Below are positions 32,242 through 41,503 of a DNA stretch of 43,896 nt, one piece after another. The DNA is from Glaciimonas sp. (GTDB lineage: Bacteria > Pseudomonadota > Gammaproteobacteria > Burkholderiales > Burkholderiaceae_D). The translations under genes and the position numbers were made by a program. The stretch's first letter is position 1. Each line of letters begins with the position of its first letter. A model generated the notes under the pieces. It did not search any database. It was not told where the DNA came from and saw only the letters and a list, made by a program, of their open reading frames with translations. Location of the stretch: the NCBI GenBank assembly GCA_012927585.1, contig JABBOY010000028.1, positions 1 through 43,896 on the forward strand. The letters are read 5' to 3'.

Positions 32242-33618
32242 ATGAAATCAAATCTCAAGGCGTTTTGCATGGTTGCCGCGGCCTGTCTGGGCTCAACATC
32301 TCAAATAGTGCATGCCACAGATGTCTTTCGGCTAGAAGGATATGGGCCAATTTCCCGTGCCATGGGCGGGGCGGCAACAGCATTCGATGTAGGCGCAGCG
32401 GGCATGATGAGCAATCCGGCGACACTGTCATTGATGGCCCCTGGATCTGAACTTCATCTGGGGCTGGATGTGATAAGCACCGACATCAATGCGAAAAACC
32501 AGGCGACTGGTGAAAATGCTGTGTCCGACAATCACTCCAATAACCGTGGCCCCTATTTGGCCCCCGAGGCGGCCTATACCCACCGCAACGGTGCGCTGGC
32601 AATCGGGGTTGGCGCATTTGCCCAAGGCGGATTGGGGACCGAATATGGCAAGAGCAGCTTTCTTTCACGTGCCACCGGCGGCCTGAACACCGGTTTGGAA
32701 AACTCGAGTCGTCTACTGATATTAAACATTCCCTTCGCTGCGAGCTACCAGGTCAACGACAAACTGACTGTGGGCGGGAGCATTGATGCGATGTGGCAGG
32801 GTTTGAACCTCAATCTGTTGCTTGGCGCAGACCAGGTTGGTTCACTGATCGGCTCAGGTCGGGTGAACGGAAGCCTTGTACCTGTGCTCGGTGGCTTGCC
32901 GGATTTGCGCGGTGCCCATTTCAGCTTGACCAAAAACCAGTTTCTCGGCAGCGGCGTTGAAACTTGGGGTTTTGGTGGGCGCATCGGGATGACCTACAAA
33001 ATGTCGAATGACACAATTCTGGGGGCCGACTATGCCATGGAAAGTCAAATGAATGACATGGAAGGGAGGGCTATACTCACTGCAATCGATGGAATTGCCG
33101 GGCAGATCCCTCTGGACGGCAAGATCAAGCTGCGCAATTTCCAGATGCCGGCTAAGCTAGATCTCGGGTTGAGTCACCGCGTTAACGATCAGTGGATGGT
33201 GGCGGTCGATGTCTCGCAAGTATTTTGGAAGCATGCAATGAAGGATATCAACGTTGGCTTCGTGTCAGACGGCGGCGGTAATCTTGACATATTACTTCCG
33301 CAAAACTACAAGAATCAGACCATCTTGTCAGTCGGCGTAGCCTATCAAACTGGCGACTGGACTCTGCGTGGCGGTGCCCGCATCGCTACTCAGTCGGTGT
33401 CCTCAGATACACTCTTCGCAGTTATTCCCGCCACGCCCACGAAGCACATCTCCGCAGGTTTTTCCTACGCGTTTTCAAAAGAAAATCGTGTTGACTTCGC
33501 ATACTCCCATGCGTTTAAAGAATCGATGGGCAACACAAGTCTGCCAAATACCTCAGCACCAATACAGGTTAGTAATTCAGAAAACAACATGACCGTCGCT
33601 TACACTCACAGCTTCTAA
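32242..33618 (+). CDS. FadL/TodX/TbuX-family outer-membrane hydrocarbon channel
   Basis: 458 aa. A signal peptide (to about HATD) is followed by the FadL-family hatch segment with the conserved pattern RAMGGAATAFDVGAAGMMSNPATLSLM. A beta-barrel with alternating strands ends in VAYTHSF (terminal Phe). Family members TodX and TbuX aid entry of toluene through the outer membrane; its location after tmoF points to the same role. The ribosome site GAGGAGACATAAAA resembles those of the tmo genes. Confidence 0.9.
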   Translation: MKSNLKAFCMVAAACLGSTSQIVHATDVFRLEGYGPISRAMGGAATAFDVGAAGMMSNPATLSLMAPGSELHLGLDVISTDINAKNQATGENAVSDNHSNNRGPYLAPEAAYTHRNGALAIGVGAFAQGGLGTEYGKSSFLSRATGGLNTGLENSSRLLILNIPFAASYQVNDKLTVGGSIDAMWQGLNLNLLLGADQVGSLIGSGRVNGSLVPVLGGLPDLRGAHFSLTKNQFLGSGVETWGFGGRIGMTYKMSNDTILGADYAMESQMNDMEGRAILTAIDGIAGQIPLDGKIKLRNFQMPAKLDLGLSHRVNDQWMVAVDVSQVFWKHAMKDINVGFVSDGGGNLDILLPQNYKNQTILSVGVAYQTGDWTLRGGARIATQSVSSDTLFAVIPATPTKHISAGFSYAFSKENRVDFAYSHAFKESMGNTSLPNTSAPIQVSNSENNMTVAYTHSF

Positions 33619-33815
33619 AAAAGGTACCGCCTTATCCTATGGCGAAGAGGTACTTTCGGCAATTTTGTGTGTGTTGGCACCGACGTGTTTTTGACCCAGG
33701 CTGCCGATTCTGCTGAACCATGCGCACCCAACCGGACCCCGCGCTTGGCTAGCGTTTGCCAAGCAGCCGGGCGGGTCACAATTTCCGGTGGCCCAGGAGT
33801 TTGTCGGACTATTGA
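33619..33815. other. Non-coding junction with hairpin
   Basis: A hairpin GCTTGGC / GCCAAGC occurs near 33744-33765. Otherwise no protein family or RNA gene is recognised. It joins the FadL-like gene to the truncated PF13557 fragment. Confidence 0.4.
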
Positions 33816-34088
33816 AATGAATTCCATATCGATTATTCGCTCGGCTATGGATTCAAGCAAAACTGGGTGGCCGGCATCGGTGGCTATATGCACAAGCAAA
33901 TCACTACCGACGAGCAAAATAACGTGAAGCTGCCTGACAACAAGGGACAAGCCTTTGCGATTGGCCCTTCGATCAAATACGACAACGGCAAAGGCATATT
34001 CGTGATGGCCAAGTGGCAAAAAGAAATGAACGTCGAAAACCGTCCTGAAGGCCACGCGTACTGGATCAAGGCATTGCTGCCTTTCTGA
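33816..34088 (+). pseudogene. 3' fragment of a PF13557 outer-membrane protein (phenol MetA-pathway family)
   Basis: The frame opens after TGA 33813-33815 and encodes ~90 residues: EFHIDYSLGYGFKQNWVAGIGGYMHKQ ... FAIGPSIKYDNGKGIFVMAKWQKEMNVENRPEGHAYWIKALLPF. This is the typical C-terminal half of the MetA-pathway-of-phenol-degradation (PF13557) family, predicted outer-membrane proteins of ~300 aa found in aromatic-degradation clusters. The N-terminal ~200 residues and signal peptide are missing, so it is most likely a truncated pseudogene. Confidence 0.7.
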
Positions 34089-34099
34089 TTGTCTGGCTC

Positions 34100-34129
34100 G
34101 CACCCTTTCCCGTATCTGGGGAAGGGTGC
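34100..34129 (+). terminator. Terminator-like hairpin before the chemoreceptor gene
   Basis: GCACCCTT-TCCC pairs with GGGG-AAGGGTGC around a short loop just after the PF13557 fragment stop. It has no long U-run. It probably ended the transcript of the original outer-membrane protein gene. Confidence 0.55.
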
Positions 34130-34156
34130 CGCAGCCGTTTATAAAGGTTGTACATC

Positions 34157-35794
34157 ATGTCAAAGCAAGCCCCAATTGTGAGTAGCGAGTACGTTTTACG
34201 TGATTCGGAAACGATTCTTTCGAAGACGGACTCGAAAGGAAATTTTACGTATGTGAATCTCGACTGCCTCAGCATCAGCGGATACGCCGAACAGGAGCTG
34301 CTGGGCAAGCATCAAAGCATCATGCGTCACCCCGATATGCCGAAGGCGATCTCTGAAGATTTCTGGAAGACGCTGAGTGCCGGAAAGACCTGGGTCGGCA
34401 TCATGAAGAACCGCACCAAAAACGGCAATTTCTATTGGGTTGAAACCAATGCGGCGCCGATCCTGGAGAGCGGCAAAGTCGTCGGTTACATATCCATTCG
34501 CGTCAAGCCGACCCAGGAACAAATCAAGAACGCCGCCGTGGCATACAAGGCGCTCAATAACGGCAGCACGCATATCCAGATACGGCAGGGCAAGGCGGTC
34601 GAGCGCTCCCTGTTTGAGCGCTTGAATATCTTTAAAAAATTGTCCATCAAGCGCAAGATTATCGCCTCGGGCGGATTGCTCGCCATTTTTTCGCTTGTCA
34701 GCACCGTATTATCCTGGCGCGCCATGAGCCCGGAAGGTATCGTCGTGGCGCCGTGGGCAGCCGGCGCGGCGCTGCTGTGCGCGATCACAGCACTCGCGGT
34801 TATTCCGCTGTTGTACCGTGGCATCGTGTTGCCGTTGCAACGCGCACAGCACGATATCGAACGCATGAGCGCCGGTGATTTGTCTGGAAAAATCGACGCT
34901 GATGGATACGATGAACTCGCGGCCGTGATGCAGACGATGCGCATCCTGCAGACCAACGTCAAGCTGTTAGTCAGCCAGATCAAGGAAGCGACCGGTATGG
35001 TCAGTACCGGTGCGGCGGAAATTGCCTCCGGCAACGCCGATCTTTCTGCGCGTACCGAATCGCAAGCCGGCGCGCTTGAAGAAACAGCCTCTTCGATGGA
35101 GCAACTCACCGCCACCGTCAGGCAGAACGCCGACAATGCGGTCGAGGCGAACCGGCTGGTACTGTCCACTTCGGACGTCGCGGCGAAAGGCGGCAAGGCG
35201 GTGGACCAGGTAGTCAGGACGATGGCATCTATCAAGGAAAGCTCGCGCAAGATCGTTGACATCATTGGCGTGATCGACGGCATCGCGTTCCAGACCAACA
35301 TCCTGGCACTTAACGCCGCAGTGGAAGCGGCGCGCGCCGGCGAACTGGGGCGCGGGTTTTCGGTAGTGGCGGCGGAAGTGCGTAATCTGGCCCAGCGCAG
35401 CGCCGGCGCGGCGAAGGAAATCAAGCAACTGATCTGCGACTCGGTCGAGAAGGTCGATGCCGGCGGCGTGCTGGTGGAGGATGCCGGCAAGACCATGTCC
35501 GAGATCGTCAAGGCAGTCAATCGGGCGGCCGACATCATGGCTGAAATCACCTCAGCCAGCCAGGAGCAGAGCGCCGGCATCGCGCAGGTCAATAGTGCGG
35601 TAAGCGGTATGGATGAAATGACGCAGCAGAACGCGGCGCTAGTGGAACAGGCCGCCGCCGCCGCCGAAAACATGCTCAGGCAGGCAGAGAAATTGACGCA
35701 TTTGGTGAATGTTTTTCGTTTGGTGTCGTCAGATGACGCCGGCTGCCAATGGCGCCCAGACGGTATCTTCCGGGCTCATGGCACGTCAGGATAA
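34157..35794 (+). CDS. Aer-like methyl-accepting chemotaxis protein (PAS, TM, HAMP, signalling)
   Basis: 545 aa from ATG 34157. An N-terminal PAS domain of the Aer type (residues ~15-120, with MRHPDMP and [13 protein letters not shown]) is followed by two hydrophobic segments ([36 protein letters not shown]), HAMP-like linker, and a signalling domain with hairpin tip [46 protein letters not shown]. It may sense redox state through FAD, i.e. energy taxis during aromatic degradation. The last ~20 residues after [10 protein letters not shown] are encoded in an inverted partial copy of this gene, so the natural C-terminus has been replaced. Confidence 0.88.
   Translation: MSKQAPIVSSEYVLRDSETILSKTDSKGNFTYVNLDCLSISGYAEQELLGKHQSIMRHPDMPKAISEDFWKTLSAGKTWVGIMKNRTKNGNFYWVETNAAPILESGKVVGYISIRVKPTQEQIKNAAVAYKALNNGSTHIQIRQGKAVERSLFERLNIFKKLSIKRKIIASGGLLAIFSLVSTVLSWRAMSPEGIVVAPWAAGAALLCAITALAVIPLLYRGIVLPLQRAQHDIERMSAGDLSGKIDADGYDELAAVMQTMRILQTNVKLLVSQIKEATGMVSTGAAEIASGNADLSARTESQAGALEETASSMEQLTATVRQNADNAVEANRLVLSTSDVAAKGGKAVDQVVRTMASIKESSRKIVDIIGVIDGIAFQTNILALNAAVEAARAGELGRGFSVVAAEVRNLAQRSAGAAKEIKQLICDSVEKVDAGGVLVEDAGKTMSEIVKAVNRAADIMAEITSASQEQSAGIAQVNSAVSGMDEMTQQNAALVEQAAAAAENMLRQAEKLTHLVNVFRLVSSDDAGCQWRPDGIFRAHGTSG
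34608..34766 (+). repeat. Inverted repeat arm 1 (inside the chemoreceptor gene)
   Basis: This segment covers the first hydrophobic segment region of the chemoreceptor and recurs inverted at 35737-35896 with roughly 90% identity by eye. Shared landmarks are CAGCACCGTATTATCCTG and ATGAGCCCGGAAG. Confidence 0.85.
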
Positions 35795-35896
35795 TACGGT
35801 GCTGACAAGCGAAAAAATTGCGAGCAATCCGCCCGAGGCGATGATCTTGCGCTTGATGGACAGTTTTTTAAAGATATTGAAGCGCTTAAACAGGGG
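35737..35896 (-). repeat. Inverted repeat arm 2 (remnant of an opposite chemoreceptor copy)
   Basis: Reverse complement of 34608-34766 with scattered differences, so probably from a paralogous receptor gene rather than a fresh duplication. It supplies the last codons and stop of the intact receptor gene. Confidence 0.85.
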
Positions 35897-36065
35897 TTGC
35901 AGCCACAAACCGGCGGAATTTGTCCACGCTCAGTCTTTGGGTGACGGAAAACCTCTTGAGTGTTGTTTGCGCATGAGCAGGCATTCCGACGGTGTTTTGC
36001 GCTCACCCTTTGGATCTCCACTTGATTTCAAAACCGCACCTAAACGCAATGGCCGACAAACACAT
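35897..36065. other. Non-coding stretch between repeat remnants
   Basis: No supported gene. A perfect 14-bp inverted repeat, AACCGGCGGAATTT (35908-35921) and AAATTCCGCCGGTT (36088-36101), spans it, which might mark ends of a small mobile element. Confidence 0.4.
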
Positions 36066-36289
36066 GTTTCCCGTCAGCACAATGGGAAAATTCCGCCGGT
36101 TAGGGCGTGGAACCCCACTTTGCTACAGATTCCGTCAGTCTCGGTTTTCGAGAAAACCCTTATTTCATGCGCCTTGCAGCCTGATGCCAACCAAACAATT
36201 GCAACGCCCACCGGTAACCAATTGATTTTGTTCGATTTTGAACCGGACACTACTGCGGCGCAATAACGATTGCGCCCTACGCGGGCTGC
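36066..36289 (+). repeat. Long inverted repeat, left arm (224 bp)
   Basis: This arm is the reverse complement of 43673-43896 with one mismatch by eye (C/T near 36187). It contains hairpins GGTTTTC-GA-GAAAACC and GGCGCAAT-AACG-ATTGCGCC, the latter being a common dispersed repeat style. The right arm runs to the window edge, so the true repeat may be longer, but left-arm sequence before 36066 cannot be compared. Confidence 0.95.
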
Positions 36290-36711
36290 CAACCAGAATG
36301 CAAATCCAAACGACGGGCAGAGCCGTGCAAAAAACGAAGGTTGTTGGAATGCAAAGGCCCGAGGCCGAAAGTTTGAGTTTGATGAACCACGAATCTTCAT
36401 TCGTGGTCTGACCCCCTATTTTTACCGGCAACCAATCCATAGATTATCAGGCACGCCAAGGCATGGTCCTCCTTACCCCGCCAAAAACCTGCTGTGAGGT
36501 TTTTATCTGTAAGAATAATCTCAATGCAGCCATGGCGGCCGCAGCCGGTGTTTCTAAACGCGCCTGTTGAACATCTTTCATGGCGCCGTAAACTTGCCTA
36601 TTTGCAATTAATATAACACAATGTGCAACCTTGCCATTAAGCACAAATAACAACCAATTCTTCCCGTCCAAAAATCCTTAGGGGCGGCGGTTATTCACGA
36701 AACGGATAAAA
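36290..36711. other. Intergenic region upstream of the TonB-dependent receptor, 422 bp
   Basis: No gene is supported. A perfect hairpin ACCACGAAT-CTTC-ATTCGTGGT at 36386-36407 is followed by CTGACCCCCTATTTTT, and a related GTCTGACCCC motif occurs at 42644. No clear Fur box was found by eye. Confidence 0.45.
36386..36407. terminator. Perfect 9-bp hairpin with GTCTGACCCC tail
   Basis: Stem ACCACGAAT / ATTCGTGGT with a CTTC tetraloop, followed within 15 nt by ATTTTT. It could be a terminator or part of a dispersed repeat. Confidence 0.45.
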
Positions 36712-38724
36712 ATGTCGTTCCCTGGTTTCCGCCCATCTCTATTCTTCCTCCTGTTCGTCACCGGCACCTTTGTTGCCGAAACTGCACGGGCAGAAGAGTT
36801 GACGCTTCCTGAAGTTTCTGTTCATGCACAGCGGATGCCTCACGGCGTGTTCCGATCCGAATCCTCAACAGTCTCGTTCCCCGCCACAGTGGACATCATC
36901 GATTTGGGAAAAATGCCGGACGGCGGCATGGACCGTTCTGAGGATGTGTTCAAATTTGCCGGAATCGGATCGACCAGCACCAATGCGGGCGGGCTGGGTA
37001 CGGGCATCAATTTGCGCGGGTTCGATGTCGGCAGCCGGCTTTTTGTCAACGGGCATCCAGACATTCAGCGGCTGTATGCGCGCGACCTGGCCACGGTAGA
37101 TGTAATCGAGATCCTGAAAGGTCACTCATCGGTGCTGTATGGCCAGGCAGCACCCGGCGGGACTGTAAATTATGTGCTGCACAAGCCCACCGGGATACTG
37201 CAGTCCGAAGCCAGCCTTTCGGTGGACAATTATGGCCTGCGCCGCCTTGTCGTCGATCACGACCAGCCCCTCGGAGACTCGGCGATACGGGTAATCTATG
37301 CCGGACAAACCGGCAACACTTTCATCGAGCCAATAGACAACCGCCGTCAGTCGCTGATGCTGTCGGGGCGCCATCGCTATAACGGCGGGGGCATCAGCGC
37401 AGAAGTAGAGTATCAACGCAACGAGCGCCCTTTCGGTTTCGGCACCGTATTTGCCGGCGGACGCTATTGGTACGACCGCTACTACATTGCCCCCGCATCG
37501 CGCGCGCTGCGGGAGTATCAGCGACAGGCGCTGTACTGGGATCATGAACTTGCGAATGGATGGTCGATCAATGCGGCGCTGAATTTCGCCCAGGTCAAGC
37601 GCAATGAAACACTGGCCGGATTCTGGACGATCACCTCTGCCACCACGCTTTCGAGCTACTACCGGGAACTCACGGATAACGTCGACCAAAACAACTTCCG
37701 TATCGAATTGCGCGGAAGCCACACGCTGGGAGGCATGAAGAACGACACCATTGTCGGCTACCAGCAAGATCGCCAGCGCATCAATTTCTCCGGCCCGCAA
37801 AACATCGCCGGTTACTCCATCGACATCGCCAACCCCAATTTGAATCTCAATTGGGATGCGCTGCCGCTACCAGCACGCGTATCGCGCGAGCGCTACAACG
37901 AGTCGGGCGTTTTCTGGTTCAACCAACTCCAGGCTACAGACCGGATTCGCGTTATTGCCGGGCTGCGGGAAAGCGCGATCAAAATCGAAACCGGCAATGC
38001 AACCACGACGTCGACCGCAGCCGATATCCGTCACTTGAGCTCGGTGGGCGGTGTAGCATGGCAACCGGTGCCGCAACTGGCGCTGCACTTGACTCGCTCA
38101 GAATCGTTCGAACCCAATCGCGGCACAACCCGATCCGGCGGTTTTTTACAACCGCGCCAGGGCAATCAATGGGAAACCGGCATCCGTTATGAAGGCCGCC
38201 GGTGGGACATGAAACTGGCCGTTTTCGATTTGCAGCAGAGTAACCTGACGGCGGCCGACCCGCTCGATAAAAATGCGCTCGTTACCATCGGAACGATCCG
38301 GGTACAAGGCATCGAGACAGCGGCGCGCTGGGACCATGGCGCACTGTCATGGGACGCGAACATGGGTTGGCAGCGCGCATGGAATGGCGCCAAGACATCG
38401 AGCAGCCTGGGCAACCGGATTGTCAATGTACCTTCTGTGTATGGCGCGATTCGCTTGCATTGGCGCGTCAGTTCAAACTGGCTGCTATGGGGCGCCGTAG
38501 CCGGTGTGGGACAACGGGCAGGCGACCCTAAAAATACCTTCACCGCACCGGGGTATGCAACACTGAGCGCTGGAGCGAGATACCGCATCGACCTAAAAAC
38601 TTCACTGGCACTGGAGGCCGGCAATCTCGCCGACAAGCGTTATGTTGAAGCGCTTTCTGCGGCCGACAGCGTCTATCAGGGTGAACGGCGGCGCATTAGC
38701 GCCACTGTCCGCCACCAGTTTTGA
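36712..38724 (+). CDS. TonB-dependent siderophore-type receptor
   Basis: 670 aa. A signal peptide (to ETARAEE) precedes a plug domain with typical motifs (INLRGFDVGSRLFVNG, VDVIEILKGHSSVLYGQAAPGGTVNYVLHKPTG) and a 22-strand-type barrel ending RRRISATVRHQF with terminal Phe. The plug pattern resembles FhuA/FoxA-type ferric-siderophore receptors. It would import an iron chelate using TonB-ExbBD encoded elsewhere. The 497-aa unknown gene follows 71 bp later on the same strand. The ligand is not predictable. Confidence 0.92.
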   Translation: MSFPGFRPSLFFLLFVTGTFVAETARAEELTLPEVSVHAQRMPHGVFRSESSTVSFPATVDIIDLGKMPDGGMDRSEDVFKFAGIGSTSTNAGGLGTGINLRGFDVGSRLFVNGHPDIQRLYARDLATVDVIEILKGHSSVLYGQAAPGGTVNYVLHKPTGILQSEASLSVDNYGLRRLVVDHDQPLGDSAIRVIYAGQTGNTFIEPIDNRRQSLMLSGRHRYNGGGISAEVEYQRNERPFGFGTVFAGGRYWYDRYYIAPASRALREYQRQALYWDHELANGWSINAALNFAQVKRNETLAGFWTITSATTLSSYYRELTDNVDQNNFRIELRGSHTLGGMKNDTIVGYQQDRQRINFSGPQNIAGYSIDIANPNLNLNWDALPLPARVSRERYNESGVFWFNQLQATDRIRVIAGLRESAIKIETGNATTTSTAADIRHLSSVGGVAWQPVPQLALHLTRSESFEPNRGTTRSGGFLQPRQGNQWETGIRYEGRRWDMKLAVFDLQQSNLTAADPLDKNALVTIGTIRVQGIETAARWDHGALSWDANMGWQRAWNGAKTSSSLGNRIVNVPSVYGAIRLHWRVSSNWLLWGAVAGVGQRAGDPKNTFTAPGYATLSAGARYRIDLKTSLALEAGNLADKRYVEALSAADSVYQGERRRISATVRHQF

Positions 38725-38795
38725 TGCGGTTGTACTGAATGCATGGAACATGCCGCTCTAGCGCCATATAGGCATTTGTCACTCACGCCCACCCA

Positions 38796-40289
38796 TTGAA
38801 TAATCCAATTCGCATTTATCCCGAGCGCAATGGCATAACGCTGCCGGACGGCAGCGTTATGCGCTTCACGCAGCGGTGGGAAGCCACTCTGCTTGCCATG
38901 TTACTGATGCAAGCCCGCGCCAACCGGGACCTGCAAACCGATATGCTGCGCATCGAATTGGAACGGCGCGGTCAAACGCAACCGCTCAACCGAACCCAAT
39001 ATAGTCGGTTGATCAAAAGCCTTACCGAAGGCCTCGACCGCATTCCGGGCCGTCCTGTGCTGCTCGAATATGGTCCGCGCAAGGCAACGGTCGGCCCGTG
39101 GCGCTTGCGGTTCAAGACGCCGTGTGCATTCGAGGTCGACAAAAGCGACATGATTGGCAGCATCGAAGCAAGCGCATCGGCAAGCTTTGTTGGTGAAGGC
39201 GATCAGTCGAAACATATACCCTGGCCTTACCCGCTCATGCTATCGGTGCGCGCCCCGGATGCTTTGCACAAACTACTCAGCGCCTGCCTCATTTCCGACG
39301 CATTTGCCGCCCAAGGGAATTTCCACAGCGCCTTAGAAACCCTACAGCCAATCTATTCTCAGCCGCTGAGTTGCGACCTACGCGTGATGCTGAACCTGCG
39401 CGAAGCACTTTACTCTAAGCGCCTGGGAGAATTTACCGAAGCCCGCGCGTTCGCCTTGAAAGTGTTGAAAGCAGACCCCGCCCAACTGCAAGACCCCACT
39501 TTGCGACAGCACGCGAGCTTTTTGCTGGACCGGATCGATTACGACGAATCCCCGGGCACTGCGCATATCCGGCTCTGGGATTTAGCCAATGCACCGAGTC
39601 CGACCCTTGGGGCCGACCTGCGCACCGCGCCGGATTGGCACAATCTGCGCGCCTTGCTGGCGCGCCGGCGATTGCTCGGCATTGCAACCCGCCAAATCCC
39701 GCCGGGTTCCGACCCGAATGTACAAAAATTGCATCACCACGCCCTGCTGCATCTCGAAACAGCGATCTATTGGGCGCTCTCGCTTAAAGATTGGGAAAAG
39801 CTGCAAGCCTTTGTGGCCAATGTCGCTTTCCACCTGCAAAGCGTGCTGCCGCTCGGCTTGTCCAATGTCCGGCAAATTTTTGCCTGGTATGCACTGATGA
39901 TGAACTATGCCGAAAAGCTCGACGCCGGCAAGGATAGCGCTTGGGAATACCTTTTTCTGGGCGAATTTTGGCTAGACCATGAGCAGGAGCTACGCCAGAC
40001 CAGTCAACCGGCATGTTCCGCAAGTGATCCTTTCTACATTATTCAAGAAATGCATCCCGCTTACGAAAATTTTTACCTGCGCGCCATAGAGCGCATACAG
40101 CATTGCGCCGACTACCGTCAGGTTGCGATTGCACAGATCAATTATCTCCGCTTTATTCAAGCCCACCTTGGCCCGAAAAAAAAGGCTGCGGCAGAAAAAG
40201 CACTGTGCGCTCTGCTGCAAAACGTTCCATCGCTCAGGGATCAACTGGAAGCGGAAGGCTATGGCGCGTATCTGCCGCGTCAGGCATAA
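38796..40289 (+). CDS. Unrecognised 497-aa protein, possible winged-helix plus helical-repeat regulator
   Basis: I do not recognise a named family. The frame is intact but has no ATG near its start: TTG 38796 gives MNNPIRIYPERNGITLPDGSVMRFTQRWEATLLAMLL, and the first in-frame ATG is 22 codons in. An in-frame stop lies at 38769. Residues ~1-105 look like a winged-helix module (beta-strands, then LNRTQYSRLIKSLTEGLDRIP, then LLEYGPRKATVGPWRLRF). Residues ~160-480 are helical with TPR-like pairs. A cytoplasmic regulator of the receptor upstream is plausible but unproven. No signal peptide or membrane segment is seen. Confidence 0.7.
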   Translation: MNNPIRIYPERNGITLPDGSVMRFTQRWEATLLAMLLMQARANRDLQTDMLRIELERRGQTQPLNRTQYSRLIKSLTEGLDRIPGRPVLLEYGPRKATVGPWRLRFKTPCAFEVDKSDMIGSIEASASASFVGEGDQSKHIPWPYPLMLSVRAPDALHKLLSACLISDAFAAQGNFHSALETLQPIYSQPLSCDLRVMLNLREALYSKRLGEFTEARAFALKVLKADPAQLQDPTLRQHASFLLDRIDYDESPGTAHIRLWDLANAPSPTLGADLRTAPDWHNLRALLARRRLLGIATRQIPPGSDPNVQKLHHHALLHLETAIYWALSLKDWEKLQAFVANVAFHLQSVLPLGLSNVRQIFAWYALMMNYAEKLDAGKDSAWEYLFLGEFWLDHEQELRQTSQPACSASDPFYIIQEMHPAYENFYLRAIERIQHCADYRQVAIAQINYLRFIQAHLGPKKKAAAEKALCALLQNVPSLRDQLEAEGYGAYLPRQA

Positions 40290-40664
40290 AAATCTACCAA
40301 TTCTGTTCAGTCAAAGTCACCTGATGCCTTGCTTTCTTCAGTAGCCGTTACTCTGCAAAACAAGGACAAATCAACGCGGTTTGGATGGGCTGGCCTATTC
40401 TATTCGCGCCAACCCGAGCAACTGATACATCTGATACAAACCATCTTCCTCAGCCAAGCTACTATTCAAAGAATATTGATTTAAGGCACTTAATTGCAGC
40501 ATCTTAAAAATATGACTTGATTCGCCCCCACCACTTTATGTGAATAAGTGCTGTGGTCTAATTTTAGAGCAGGCACCAACTAAGGCGAAAGTCTCCTGGT
40601 GCTCGCTTCTGCCGCAACATTACAAAACTCTTTGTAATGAATTTTTTAATTTCTAGGGATGGTT
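40290..40664. other. Intergenic region, 375 bp
   Basis: AT-rich, with no supported gene. Imperfect inverted repeat GCACCA / TGGTGC at 40573-40602 may form a hairpin in the leader of the next gene. Confidence 0.45.
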
Positions 40665-41339
40665 ATGCAAAAAAATATTCTTGCACTTGGACTCATCGCA
40701 GGGTTGTTTTCGGCTGCTGCTGTGCAAGCAGGCGATCTTGGCGCCTCTGCTGAGTTAGGCACTACCGGTATTGGCGCGCATCTGACGGTGCCGGTACAAC
40801 CACAACTGAATGCCCGCGTTGGATTGAATTACCTGGACTACAGCTATTCCGGCGCGACCTCAAGCGTGGATTACGACTTTAAATTGAAGCTCACAACCGT
40901 AGATGCGCTGCTGGATTATTATCCGACAAGCAGCAATTTCCGTCTAACGGGCGGACTGGTTTATAACGGCAACAAAATCACCGCAAACGCCAAGTCAAAC
41001 GCGACTGGCAGCTATACCTTGAATAACAAAATATATGACGCAGCGAGCGCAGGCAAGATTGACGGAAAAATCGATTTTCGCAAGGTCGCCCCCTATCTCG
41101 GCATCGGCTGGGGCAACGCCGTTGCGCAAGATGGCGGCTGGGGCTTCACGTCTGACTTGGGCGTAATGTTCCAAGGTTCGCCGGATACATCTCTAACCAA
41201 TAGCGGCTGTACGGCGCTTCAGGCAATTTGTACTGATTTGGCCAATAGTGTTGCTGTAGAAAATGTCAGCCTGGCCGACAAGGCCAGCAAATTTAAAGCG
41301 TACCCGGTTCTGCGGGTTGGTCTGAGCTACAAGTTCTAG
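40665..41339 (+). CDS. Small outer-membrane beta-barrel protein
   Basis: 224 aa from ATG 40665, preferred over ATG 40659 because AGGGA lies 5 nt upstream. A cleaved signal peptide (MQKNILALGLIAGLFSAAAVQA) is followed by alternating beta strands (LNARVGLNYLDYSYSG, TTVDALLDYYPTS, FRLTGGLVYNG) and a terminal YKF. It fits small OmpW/opacity-like barrels; the specific family is uncertain. Its stop codon TAG is formed by TA of the host and the first G of an IS5-family element. Without the element the stop would read TAA, so the protein is unchanged. Confidence 0.82.
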   Translation: MQKNILALGLIAGLFSAAAVQAGDLGASAELGTTGIGAHLTVPVQPQLNARVGLNYLDYSYSGATSSVDYDFKLKLTTVDALLDYYPTSSNFRLTGGLVYNGNKITANAKSNATGSYTLNNKIYDAASAGKIDGKIDFRKVAPYLGIGWGNAVAQDGGWGFTSDLGVMFQGSPDTSLTNSGCTALQAICTDLANSVAVENVSLADKASKFKAYPVLRVGLSYKF

Positions 41340-41375
41340 GGAAACGCGGAACAAATCGAATTTCGCTTGTTCGAC

Positions 41376-41408
41376 GGCGTAGCGCGCATTTTTTGTTCGC
41401 GCTACGCC
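41376..41408. terminator. Hairpin inside the IS5-family element
   Basis: A perfect 11-bp stem GGCGTAGCGCG / CGCGCTACGCC with an 11-nt loop lies ~35 bp after the outer-membrane protein stop and 95 bp beyond the transposase stop. It could end both converging transcripts. Confidence 0.55.
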
Positions 41409-41503
41409 AAGCTTTTGCGATTTTTCCTGTGATCGGGTCCGCTTTTTCAGCTTTCACGCCTCTTTCGAGGCGGTTCCCGGTGCATTTCGCGCCACCTTGC
41501 CGG

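Noticed and set aside
33690-33710. TGGCACCGACGTGTTT as a sigma-54 promoter
   Set aside because: The -24 half fits but there is no GC at the correct -12 spacing.
34486-35673. 395-codon Ser/Ala-rich minus-strand frame opposite the chemoreceptor
   Set aside because: Its composition mirrors the Ala-rich coiled coil on the plus strand; it is a shadow frame.
35709-36266. 185-codon plus-strand frame through the repeat remnants
   Set aside because: It joins antisense chemoreceptor sequence to the 224-bp repeat, so it is a chimera of repeats. A short real peptide within the repeat (ending LILFDFEPDTTAAQ) cannot be excluded.
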